Of a DNA stretch of 64,000 bases, positions 26,084 through 34,423 are shown one piece after another. Each line of letters begins with the position of its first letter. Position 1 is the first letter of the stretch. The stretch lies in the NCBI RefSeq assembly GCF_003857035.1, contig NZ_QGSY01000148.1, forward strand, positions 1 to 64,000. Reading direction: 5' to 3'. Both the position numbers and the translations under genes were made by a program. This DNA is from Micromonospora arida. Lineage in GTDB: Bacteria; Actinomycetota; Actinomycetes; Mycobacteriales; Micromonosporaceae. Below the pieces are notes generated by a model, which was not told the DNA's origin, ran no database searches, and worked only from the letters and a program-made list of their open reading frames with translations.

Positions 26084-26901
26084 GCGCGCCACCGCTGGCG
26101 ACGCTGGCGCCGATCGCACTCGCCGAGGTGATCGACCGGGCAGCGCTGCAGTGCAGGGTGGACCGCAAGTACGTCATCACGGTGGACGAGTTGCCGCATC
26201 TGCTGGACCAGCTCACCCCGTACGCCCGGGTGCTGGACATCGATGGCGAACGCAGCTTCCGGTACGAGTCCGTGTACTTCGACACGCCCTGCCTGGCCAG
26301 TTACCACTGCGCCGCGTACCGGCGGCGCAGGCGCTTCAAGGTACGGACCCGGACCTACCTCGACTCCGCGCAGTGCTGGCTGGAAGTGAAGATCAGCGGG
26401 GCGCGCGGACGGGTCACCAAACACCGACTGCCGTATCTCGCCGAGGACCGCCGCACCGTCCGGTCCGGGCGGGGGTTCGTCGACGATGTGCTCGACCGGG
26501 AGTCGATCCTGTCCAATCTCAGCGGCAGCCCACTCGAGCCGGTGCTGGTCACCAGCTACCGTCGCTCCACTCTGCTGCTGCCCGCAACCGCGAGCCGGGT
26601 CACCATCGACACCGGGCTCACCTGGCAGGACGGTGACCAAACCCTGCGACTGCCCGGCATCGCCGTGGTCGAGACCAAGACCAATTCGGCCCCCTCGCTG
26701 GTCGACCGTGCGCTGTGGCAGCGCGGGACCCGGCCCGTACGCATCTCGAAGTACGCCACCGGTCTCGCGGCTCTCCGCCTGGACCTTCCCGATGTGCCGT
26801 GGCGTCGGACGCTACGCCGCCATTTCCGCGCCGACGCGTCCTCGGCGCTCCTGGAGTTGCCCGTTCCCACCCGATCAGAACAGGAGGCATCGTGCGCATG
26901 A
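26080..26901 (+). CDS. VTC-domain protein (polyphosphate polymerase-like)
   Basis: 273 residues. VTC/CYTH-type tunnel residues are visible: DRKYVI (R29, K30), YESVYFDTP, FKVRTRTY, LEVKISGARGRVTKHR and VVETKTN with the metal-binding Glu. Eukaryotic Vtc4 domains make polyphosphate; for the bacterial DUF4956-linked branch this is inferred only. Positioned between DUF4956 and CotH genes with overlaps on both sides. Confidence 0.85.
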   Translation: MSAPPLATLAPIALAEVIDRAALQCRVDRKYVITVDELPHLLDQLTPYARVLDIDGERSFRYESVYFDTPCLASYHCAAYRRRRRFKVRTRTYLDSAQCWLEVKISGARGRVTKHRLPYLAEDRRTVRSGRGFVDDVLDRESILSNLSGSPLEPVLVTSYRRSTLLLPATASRVTIDTGLTWQDGDQTLRLPGIAVVETKTNSAPSLVDRALWQRGTRPVRISKYATGLAALRLDLPDVPWRRTLRRHFRADASSALLELPVPTRSEQEASCA

Positions 26902-28994
26902 ACACCCGCAACACCGGTCTTCCGGTGGCGGCCCTTCGTGCCGCCGGGATCGCCGCCACCGCCGTGTTGGTCGCAGGTTTCCTCGTGGTGTCTTCGCCAC
27001 CGGCCGGCGCCGAACCCGTCGCCGCTGCCCAGGCCGCCCAACCGGTCACCGAACTCCTCGCCGGCACCCCGGCCGCCGATGCCGCCGCAGCACCGGCCGC
27101 GGCGGAAGACCTGGTCGGCGACATCACCTTCTCGGTGCCCAGCGGCACCTTCCAGGGGGAGGTGGCGGTGACGCTGAGCAGCACGGTCAGCGGTGCCCAG
27201 ATCCGCTACACCACCAACGGCCAGCCGCCCACCGCCCAGTCGTCGCTCTATTCGGGCTCGGCGCTGCGCTTCACCCGCACCACCCAGTTGCGGGCACAGG
27301 CGTTCGTCGGCCAAACAGCGACGGGTGCGCCCGGCACCGCCATGTACGCCGCCCAGAACGTCACCACCGCCCACGACCTGCCGGTGGTACTGATCGACTC
27401 GTACGGTGCCGGCCGGCCAGACCGTGAGTACTTCGACGCCACCACCATGATCTTCGAACCGACGGGCGGCGGTACCACATCGTTGGCGGCCGCCCCGACG
27501 CTCAGCACCCGGGCCGGATTCCGGCTGCGCGGCAACTCGTCGGCGACATTCGAGAAGACGCCGTTCCGCGTCGAGTTCTGGGACAACGAGAACGACGACG
27601 CCGACTACCCGGTGCTGGGCATGCCCGCCGACTCCGACTGGGTGTTGCGCGGCCCGTTCCCCGACAAGGCGCTGATCCGTGAGGCGCTCGTCTACGACCT
27701 CGGGCGCGAGATGGGGCTGCCCGCCCCGCGCTACGCGTTCGCCGAGTTCTACCTCAACACGGACGCCGCACCGGTGGGTGCCAGCGACTACATGGGCGTC
27801 TACATGTTCATGGAGACGATCAAGAACTCCAAGGACCGCCTCGACCTCAAGCAGTTGGACTCCGACGACGTGACCCTGCCGAAGATCCAGGGCGGGTACA
27901 TCTGGAAATTCGAGTGGATGGCGGCCGAAGAGCCGACGTTGCCGTGCACCGGGCCGGCGGCAACCTGCTGGAACTACCTTGAGGTCGCCGACCCGTCGCC
28001 CCTGCAACCGCAGCAACGGGACTGGCTGCGCGGTCACCTCCAGGAGTTCAACGACGTGCTGCACTCGTCGAACTTCGCCGACCCGACCACCGGATACCGC
28101 AAGTACATCGACGTCGACTCCTTCATCGACCTCATGATCGTCAACGAGCTGAGCCGGGAGATGGACGCCTACGTCCGCAGCTCGCACTTCTACAAGGACC
28201 GGGACAGCAAGATCTTCGCGGGTCCGCTGTGGGACTTCGACCTCAGCTTCGGCGTCGGTGGATTCTTCGCCAACGACCAGGTGTCGGGCTGGCAGCACCA
28301 GCAGACCCGGCAACCGTCGGCCAACGACTGGTTCGCCCAGTTGCTGCGCGACCCCGCGTTCGTCAACCAGGCCCGATCGCGCTGGCAGACGCTGCGACGG
28401 GGCCTGCTCTCCGACGCCGCGCTCCAGACCCGGATCAATGCTCTCGCGACCCCGCTGACCAACGCGGCCCAGCGCAACTTCCAACGCTGGCCCAACCTGA
28501 CGGCACCGACGGTCAGCTTCTTCCGCACCCCGACCTCGCCCACCTGGCAGGGGCAGGTCCAGGTCATGCGGGACTGGATGCTGCGACGCGCCGCCTGGCT
28601 GGACTCCACCGCCGGCTGGGGTGGTTCCGTCACCACCCCACCGCCCACCACGCCACCGCCTACCACGCCACCGCCCACCACCCCGCCGCCGGCGGCCGGC
28701 TGCACCGCGACGTACGCGGTGACCAGCCAGTGGACCGGCGGCTTCCAGGGCGAGGTACGGGTCACCGCGGGACCCTCGGCGATCAGCAACTGGACCGTGA
28801 CGTGGACCTTCGCCGGTGGCCAGAGCGTCGCCCAGGCCTGGAACGCGACCGTCACGAGCCAGGGGTCGGCGGTCACCGCCCGCAACGTCGCCTACAACGG
28901 GGCACTGGGCGCCGGCGCGAGCACCGCGTTCGGGTTCCTCGGCTCGTCGAGCGGCACGCCCAGTACACCGGCGCTGACCTGCACGGCGAGCTGA
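26898..28994 (+). CDS. secreted CotH-kinase-domain protein with CBM2
   Basis: 698 residues from the ATG at 26898 (ATGA overlap; a GTG at 26892 sits closer to the AGGAGG). Signal peptide to about residue 38; a chitobiase C-terminal-like beta domain (about 75-140, QIRYTTNGQPPTAQSSLYSG); and the CotH kinase domain (about 155-575) with RLRGNSSATFEKTPFRVEF, VLRGPFPDKALIREAL and the metal-site IFAGPLWDFDLSFG. A PPPTT-repeat linker (about 580-597) joins a C-terminal cellulose-binding CBM2. CotH in Bacillus is a protein kinase of the spore coat; the fused CBM suggests a wall- or polysaccharide-associated role. Confidence 0.88.
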   Translation: MNTRNTGLPVAALRAAGIAATAVLVAGFLVVSSPPAGAEPVAAAQAAQPVTELLAGTPAADAAAAPAAAEDLVGDITFSVPSGTFQGEVAVTLSSTVSGAQIRYTTNGQPPTAQSSLYSGSALRFTRTTQLRAQAFVGQTATGAPGTAMYAAQNVTTAHDLPVVLIDSYGAGRPDREYFDATTMIFEPTGGGTTSLAAAPTLSTRAGFRLRGNSSATFEKTPFRVEFWDNENDDADYPVLGMPADSDWVLRGPFPDKALIREALVYDLGREMGLPAPRYAFAEFYLNTDAAPVGASDYMGVYMFMETIKNSKDRLDLKQLDSDDVTLPKIQGGYIWKFEWMAAEEPTLPCTGPAATCWNYLEVADPSPLQPQQRDWLRGHLQEFNDVLHSSNFADPTTGYRKYIDVDSFIDLMIVNELSREMDAYVRSSHFYKDRDSKIFAGPLWDFDLSFGVGGFFANDQVSGWQHQQTRQPSANDWFAQLLRDPAFVNQARSRWQTLRRGLLSDAALQTRINALATPLTNAAQRNFQRWPNLTAPTVSFFRTPTSPTWQGQVQVMRDWMLRRAAWLDSTAGWGGSVTTPPPTTPPPTTPPPTTPPPAAGCTATYAVTSQWTGGFQGEVRVTAGPSAISNWTVTWTFAGGQSVAQAWNATVTSQGSAVTARNVAYNGALGAGASTAFGFLGSSSGTPSTPALTCTAS

Positions 28995-29004
28995 CCAACC
29001 AATG

Positions 29005-29039
29005 GCCCGGGCCGGGTCGACGATCGACCCGGCCCGGGC
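29005..29039. terminator. bidirectional hairpin terminator
   Basis: A perfect 16-bp stem (GCCCGGGCCGGGTCGA with its complement at 29024-29039) and a 3-nt loop, exactly between the convergent CotH and GH3 genes. Confidence 0.85.
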
Positions 29040-29044
29040 TCCGG

Positions 29045-32029
29045 TCAATTGATGGAGAATTCCGCCAGCCGCAGCGGGGAGTCGAACACCAGGTACACGT
29101 TGCGGGTGCCGACGGCCCGGGCCAACTCGGTGCTGGTGCTGACGTACCGGTAATCGTCGCCGGTGCTGGGCACGGTGGCCGTGCCCAGCAGCCGACCGGT
29201 GGGCGACCCCATCCGGATCTGGATCGTGCCGACACCCGCACCGGCCTTGGCGACCTTCGCGGTGAAGGTGCGCGCCCCGGCACGCAGCGCGGAACCGTCG
29301 AAGGAGATCCATTGACCGGCGGCGGTGGCACCGACCGCCGTACCGCTGGTTTTCGTCTCGTCGACTAGCCGGACGCCCGCGTACCGGTCGAAGTTCTCCG
29401 CCCTGGTGGGCCGGGACAGGTCGCGGGCCGGGATGGTCTCACCGCGGACCCGGACCGCGGCGCGGGCCCGGATGTCCTCGACGGACGCCCCGACCATCAG
29501 GTCGTGGACGGACGACTCGACCACCCACCGACTGCGGGTGACGTCCCAGTGCGCCAGGTCGGCGGCGGGCAGGCGCAAGGTCACCGTACGGGTCTGCCCG
29601 GGCGCGAGTTTCACCTGCTGGAATGCCTTGAGCTGGCGGATCGGGGTGGTGTCCCGCGAGGTGCGCTGGTGGGTGTAGAGCTGAACGACCTCGGTCCCGG
29701 CCCGGCTGCCGACGTTTGTCACGTCGACACTGGCCGTGATGGTGCCGTCGGCCGCGACCGACTGCGCACCGGCGCGCAGCTGGCCGTACCGGAAGCGGGT
29801 GTACGACAGCCCGTGGCCGAACGGGTAGAGCGGCTTCGCGCGGCTGTACAGGTAGGTCTGCCCGGACGAGATGATGTCGTACTCCAGCAGGTCCGGCGGT
29901 AGTTGCGAGTCCGAGCGGTACCAGGTCTGGGTGAGCCGGCCGGACGGGTTGCGGTCGCCGAAGAGGACGTCGGCGACGGCGTGACCTGTCTCCGCGCCCG
30001 CGTGGGTGGTCCAGACGATGGCCGGTACGTGCTCCTGCTCCCATCGGATGGTGACCGGGTAGCTGGTCTGGAGCACGAGCACGGTCCGCGGGTTGGCCTT
30101 GGCCACGGCCTTGACCAGCGCCTCCTGGCCGGCACTCAGCGCCGTTGAGGTCCGGTCGTGCGCCTCGCGGCCGTTGATGAACGGGTTACTGCCGACCACA
30201 AGCACGGCGGTGTCGGCCGCCTTGGCCGCCGCCACGGCCCGGTCGATTCCGCTGCTGATCACCTCGCGACTGAAGTGGGTCGCGGCGGCCGGGGTCGATG
30301 CGCCGAGCTTGAGGGCGCCGTCGTCACCGATGGTCACGTACGTGTCGGCGCCGAACCAGCTCTCCTTGGTCTCGTAGCCGACGTAGCGCAGCACCACTGT
30401 TCCGTCGGCCTGCGGCTCCAGCTTGAACTGCTGCTGGACGTACCAACCGTTCGGCTGCTCGTCGCGGGTGAGGAACGGCCCCCAGTTGTAGCCGAGGTAA
30501 CGGCCGTTGGCGGCGTTGCGCAACGTCACCACATCCTGCCCCCAGTCGACCACGTCGAACTGGGCGACGAGCGCCGGGGTGGCGCCGGTCCCGAGGACGC
30601 GGTCGGCGTCGGTGGTGCCGGTGGCCGAGACATACCGGCCGGTCGACACGTCCTTCAGCGCGATCCGGTCCGCCCCGTCGAGCCCGCTCACACTGGCCGA
30701 GCTGCCCAGCCGTTCGCGGATGCCGCCGAGCGCCGTCACCTGGTACGGCAGGTCGCCGCCGTACCAGTCCGAGTAGAGGGTGTCGGCCAGCGGGCCGAGC
30801 ACCGCCACCTTGCGGGTCCGGGCCGGGTCCAGCGGTAGCGCCTGCCGCTCGTTCTTCAGCAGCACCATCGCCTCGCCGGCGGCCTTCCGGGCCAGTCGCT
30901 GGTGTTCCGGGCTGTTGATGACGTCCGGGGTGATGCCGCCGTACCGGCCGCCGCCCGGGTCGAACTCACCCAACCGGAACCGGACGTTCAGGATCTCGCG
31001 GATCCGGGCGTCGATGTCCGCCTCGGTGAGCAGGCCGGTCGCCAGCGCCTGCTTGATGGCGGTGATGGTGGGCTGGGCGTTGGTGTCGTCGGTGATGAAG
31101 CTGTTGAGGCCGGCCTTGATGATCGCGGCGTTGCCCTCGGCCTGGGTGGCGTAGTACCCCTGCGAGGCGACGAGGTTGTTCGGCGCCCAGGCGTCCGTGA
31201 CGTTCATCAGCGGCTGGTCGGTCCAGTCGCGTACCACGGTGGCCAGGTCCGGGTCCACAGTGGCCGGACGGCCGTTGACCAGGTTGTACGCGGCCATCAT
31301 CCCGGTCGCCGCGTCGGCGGCGATGGCCGGCTTGAAGGCGGCGCGGTCGTACTCGTTGAGCACCCGAGGCGGCACGTTCGAGGAGGTCACGTCGCGTCGG
31401 ACCTCGTTGTTGTAGGCCAGGTAGTGCTTGAGGGTCGGGGCGCTCTTCAGGTGGTTGGGGTCACCGCCGGTCATCCCCGACCCGTACGCGGTGGAGATCT
31501 CGGCGGTGAGCAGCGGGTCCTCGGAGTAGCCCTCCTCGTTGCGGCCCCACCGGGGGTCGCGGAGCAGGTTGACCACCGGCGCCCAGAGGTTGAGCCCCCA
31601 GACCCGGGGGTTCTGCGCGTGGTAGCCGCGCGCCTCGTCGCCCACGGCCGATCCGACCTGCCGGATCAGCTCGGTGTTCCAGGTGCTCGCCATGCCCACC
31701 GGCTGTGGGAAGACGGTGCCGCGAGCCTTGACCACCGCGCCGTTGTTGTCGATGTCGGTGGACCAGGCCACCCCGTGCAGCGCCTCGGTGCCGGTCTTGA
31801 ACAGGCCGATGCCCAGTCGGGGAATGGCCGGCTGGTACTGGTGCAGCCAGGAGATCTTCTCGTCCTGGGTGAGCCGGCTGAGCAGGTCGTCGACCCGGAC
31901 GTTCACGGGTAGGTGGGGATCTCGGAACGGGTAGGTGGGTTCGGCGAGCGCGGTGCCGGGAACGGCCGGTAGGGCTAGCAGGGCAAGCGCGAGCGCGGTG
32001 ATTCCGCGCCGAAGGCGCCAGTTCCGCAT
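29045..32029 (-). CDS. secreted GH3 glycoside hydrolase with beta-trefoil insert and CBM6-like tail
   Basis: 994 residues from the ATG at 32029 (AGGAG upstream). Signal peptide at residues 1-29. The GH3 barrel (about 30-330) has KHYLAYNNEVRRDVTSS and the nucleophile region PLMNVTDAWAPNN. A second domain contains an inserted fascin/beta-trefoil-like segment (about 440-550, DVSTGRYVSATGTTDADRV...NAANGRYLGYNWGP). A fibronectin-III-like domain follows, and a CBM6-like domain ends the protein. Length and order fit beta-xylosidase/beta-glucosidase-type GH3 enzymes. A LacI-type palindrome is 95 bp upstream of the start. Confidence 0.88.
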   Translation of the reverse strand: MRNWRLRRGITALALALLALPAVPGTALAEPTYPFRDPHLPVNVRVDDLLSRLTQDEKISWLHQYQPAIPRLGIGLFKTGTEALHGVAWSTDIDNNGAVVKARGTVFPQPVGMASTWNTELIRQVGSAVGDEARGYHAQNPRVWGLNLWAPVVNLLRDPRWGRNEEGYSEDPLLTAEISTAYGSGMTGGDPNHLKSAPTLKHYLAYNNEVRRDVTSSNVPPRVLNEYDRAAFKPAIAADAATGMMAAYNLVNGRPATVDPDLATVVRDWTDQPLMNVTDAWAPNNLVASQGYYATQAEGNAAIIKAGLNSFITDDTNAQPTITAIKQALATGLLTEADIDARIREILNVRFRLGEFDPGGGRYGGITPDVINSPEHQRLARKAAGEAMVLLKNERQALPLDPARTRKVAVLGPLADTLYSDWYGGDLPYQVTALGGIRERLGSSASVSGLDGADRIALKDVSTGRYVSATGTTDADRVLGTGATPALVAQFDVVDWGQDVVTLRNAANGRYLGYNWGPFLTRDEQPNGWYVQQQFKLEPQADGTVVLRYVGYETKESWFGADTYVTIGDDGALKLGASTPAAATHFSREVISSGIDRAVAAAKAADTAVLVVGSNPFINGREAHDRTSTALSAGQEALVKAVAKANPRTVLVLQTSYPVTIRWEQEHVPAIVWTTHAGAETGHAVADVLFGDRNPSGRLTQTWYRSDSQLPPDLLEYDIISSGQTYLYSRAKPLYPFGHGLSYTRFRYGQLRAGAQSVAADGTITASVDVTNVGSRAGTEVVQLYTHQRTSRDTTPIRQLKAFQQVKLAPGQTRTVTLRLPAADLAHWDVTRSRWVVESSVHDLMVGASVEDIRARAAVRVRGETIPARDLSRPTRAENFDRYAGVRLVDETKTSGTAVGATAAGQWISFDGSALRAGARTFTAKVAKAGAGVGTIQIRMGSPTGRLLGTATVPSTGDDYRYVSTSTELARAVGTRNVYLVFDSPLRLAEFSIN

Positions 32030-32123
32030 GCGGTTCTCCTCATGTCGTACGACAGACGCCCAGCGGGGCGCCGAGACCGGCGTGACCAGGCTCGACACCC
32101 GGCTGACGGGCCTGAACGACGAA

Positions 32124-32143
32124 TCGTCGAAGCGCTTCGACGA
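32124..32143. promoter_or_regulatory. LacI-type 20-bp perfect palindrome before GH3
   Basis: TCGTCGAAGCGCTTCGACGA is perfectly palindromic with a central GCGC, the style of LacI-family sugar repressor sites (compare CebR-type operators). It lies 95 bp upstream of the GH3 start, so the enzyme is probably sugar-inducible. Confidence 0.7.
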
Positions 32144-32272
32144 CCCGGCCGCGTCACCACGGCCATGATTGTTGTGATCCGCGCAACTATAGATGCCCGC
32201 CTATGACAGGGCAATACCGGCTCACCTCGCGATGCCGACGCCCACGGTGCCCCTCACGTCGGAGCTGACGAT

Positions 32273-32623
32273 TCACCAGTGGTAGAGCACGTTCACTGTC
32301 AGCGCGGCCACCACGCTGACGAAGAATACGGCCCAGCCGACCAGCTGACGGGAGCCGACGCGCAGGTGCGCGATGAGCGCGCCGATGAAATACAGCACCA
32401 GCCCGGCGGCGGCGAGGGTGCCCAGCAGCGGTACGGCGAAGCCGGCCAGCAGCCCCAACGAGCCTGCCGCCAGCGCCATGCCCAACCGCGGTATCCACGA
32501 CCGTGGCACGCGCTTCATGTCCGCCTGGGCCTTGGGATAGTCGTGGTCGATCAGGTAGGTGACGGCGGCGATGCCGGTGAAGATCGACGCGAGAATGGTG
32601 ACAGTGACATAGGCAGCGAACAT
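32273..32623 (-). CDS. DoxX-like membrane protein
   Basis: 116 residues from the ATG at 32623 (GGAGGAAAG upstream). It has four hydrophobic helices, MFAAYVTVTILASIFTGIAAVTYL, LGMALAAGSLGLLAGFAV, LGTLAAAGLVLYFIGALIAH and LVGWAVFFVSVVAALTV, consistent with DoxX-like family proteins. It lies 76 bp downstream of an SDR gene on the same strand and may be co-transcribed with it. Confidence 0.75.
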   Translation of the reverse strand: MFAAYVTVTILASIFTGIAAVTYLIDHDYPKAQADMKRVPRSWIPRLGMALAAGSLGLLAGFAVPLLGTLAAAGLVLYFIGALIAHLRVGSRQLVGWAVFFVSVVAALTVNVLYHW

Positions 32624-32699
32624 TCTTTCCTCCGTTGTGTCTGCTCGCCGCCTGGACGATCTGGCGCGACGGAATGTGACGTCGCTGGGTGCCCAGCGA

Positions 32700-33638
32700 T
32701 CAGCTCGCCGGTCGCAGCGAGCCGAACCGCACGCCGGTGGCCTGTTCGGACAGCTCCCACAGACGGCGGCCGTGCTCGGGGTCGGTCGCGGCCGCGGAGA
32801 GCTTTGCCGGCGCGGGGTGGCCGCGCAGTTCGCCCGGCCCACCCGGGGCGACGAGTTCGCCCGGCTGCGCGTCAGGGTCGGTGGCGGCGAACAGTTGCGG
32901 CCAGACACCGCGATCGACCGGCTGGGCGAGGAGTGGGTTGCCGATCCGGCCCAGCAGCAGTCGCCAGATCGGCGTGGTGGCGCTGCTCTGCAAGTTCGTC
33001 GCGGTGTAGCCGGGGTGGGCGAGGAAGCTGCCCAGTGGGCTCGCCACGGCGCTGAGCCGCCGGTGCAGCTCGTAGCCGAAGATGGCGTTGGCCAGCTTGG
33101 ACGTGTTGTAGAAGCCCATCGGAGAGTAGCCCCGCTCGCCGGTCGGGTCGGCGAAGCGCATCTTCGCCTGCCGGTGGTTGACCGAGGTGACAGTGACCAC
33201 CCGCGGCTCCCGGCCGGCCAGCAGGAGGTCGAGCAGGAGCCCGGTGAGAGCGAAGTGCCCGAGGTGGTTCGTGGCGAACTGCATCTCGTGACCCTGCGGG
33301 CTGAGGGTGCGCGGCAGGGCCATCACCCCGGCGTTGTTGATGAGCACGTCCACCCGGGAATGGTCGGCGTGCATCCTGTCGGCGAACTCCCGTACCGAGT
33401 CGAGGTCGGCGAGGTCGATCCGCCGGACTTCCAGGTCGACGCCGGGTCGGGCTGCGGCGATGTCGGCCGCCACCCGGCGACCTCTCTCCTCGTCGCGGAC
33501 GGCCAGCACGACGCGCGCAGCGCGGACGGCGAGCGCCCGGGTCGTGACCAGGCCGAGGCCCGCCGTGGCACCGGTGACGACGAAGGTACGGCCGTTCAGG
33601 TCGGGGATCTGTGCAGTGGACCAGCCATTGACAGTCAT
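32700..33638 (-). CDS. short-chain dehydrogenase/reductase
   Basis: 312 residues from the ATG at 33638. The nucleotide-binding TGATAGLG (about residues 24-31), NNAGVM and the catalytic YNTSK (YxxxK) with Ser upstream (VTSVNHRQ) are intact. It resembles the retinol dehydrogenase/WWOX-like NADP-dependent SDRs. It is divergent from a TetR gene 95 bp away, whose product probably represses it. Two GGTGTCAA direct motifs (about 33,670 and 33,688) lie in the shared gap. Confidence 0.9.
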   Translation of the reverse strand: MTVNGWSTAQIPDLNGRTFVVTGATAGLGLVTTRALAVRAARVVLAVRDEERGRRVAADIAAARPGVDLEVRRIDLADLDSVREFADRMHADHSRVDVLINNAGVMALPRTLSPQGHEMQFATNHLGHFALTGLLLDLLLAGREPRVVTVTSVNHRQAKMRFADPTGERGYSPMGFYNTSKLANAIFGYELHRRLSAVASPLGSFLAHPGYTATNLQSSATTPIWRLLLGRIGNPLLAQPVDRGVWPQLFAATDPDAQPGELVAPGGPGELRGHPAPAKLSAAATDPEHGRRLWELSEQATGVRFGSLRPAS

Positions 33639-33733
33639 GCGACCCACTGTGCTATCGGTGGCACTGGGTGTCAAGTAGTGCGCCTGGTGTCAACAAGGGC
33701 ATGATGTGGCACCGAATGACGTAGCATCGGCGG

Positions 33734-34369
33734 ATGAGATCCCGTGCGGACAACAGCCTGGCCGAACGCAAACGCCAGCTCGTTGCCGACGAACTGCGTG
33801 ACGCCGCCCTGATGCTGCTCGCTACCAAGGGCTTCGACCTGGTGACAGTCGACGACATCGTGGCGGCGGCCGGCATGTCGCGACGCACCTTCTTCCGCTA
33901 CTTCGCGTCCAAAGAGGACGTCGTCGTCCGGTTCCTGGCCGACACCAGCGCGGACATCATCACCGAACTCGCCGCCCGGCCGCCCGCCGAGCCACCGTCG
34001 GTCGCGCTGCGGCACGCTCTCTGGGTGCCGCTCGCCGCCTGCAACGACCACCCGGAGCACTCCGAGCGAGCCCGGGTCGTCGTCCGTCTGATCCTGGACA
34101 CCCCCGCCCTGCACGCCCGCTGGCTGGAACGCCAGATTGAGTGGCGCACCGAGCTGGCCGCCGAGTTGGCCAACCGCCGTCGCCTCGACCCGCACACCGA
34201 CCCCTACCCACGGATGGCCGCCGGGATGGCACTGCTGGCCCTCGACACGGTGCTTCAGCGGTGGCAGCCGGGCGACGACGAGCAGCACCTGGCCGAGCTG
34301 ATGGACCAGGCGTTCGCCGTCGTGGCACCGGCCCTCGACGCGCCTGCCGCGTCACCCGCCGCCGGCTGA
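33734..34369 (+). CDS. TetR-family regulator
   Basis: 211 residues. N-terminal HTH VTVDDIVAAAGMSRRTFFRYFASKEDVV (about 37-64), followed by a helical ligand domain with an Ala/Pro-rich tail. The MSRRTFFRYFxSKED pattern is typical of the AcrR/MftR-like subgroup. Likely controls the divergent SDR gene. Confidence 0.9.
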   Translation: MRSRADNSLAERKRQLVADELRDAALMLLATKGFDLVTVDDIVAAAGMSRRTFFRYFASKEDVVVRFLADTSADIITELAARPPAEPPSVALRHALWVPLAACNDHPEHSERARVVVRLILDTPALHARWLERQIEWRTELAAELANRRRLDPHTDPYPRMAAGMALLALDTVLQRWQPGDDEQHLAELMDQAFAVVAPALDAPAASPAAG

Positions 34370-34423
34370 GCGCGAGTCAGCGCGGTTTCAGCGCCCTTTC
34401 AGGCAGCTCAATACGTTCGCGGC

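Noticed and set aside
26556..29312. Long minus-strand open frame opposite the VTC-CotH genes
   Set aside because: Shadow frame; crosses real gene boundaries and has no domain.
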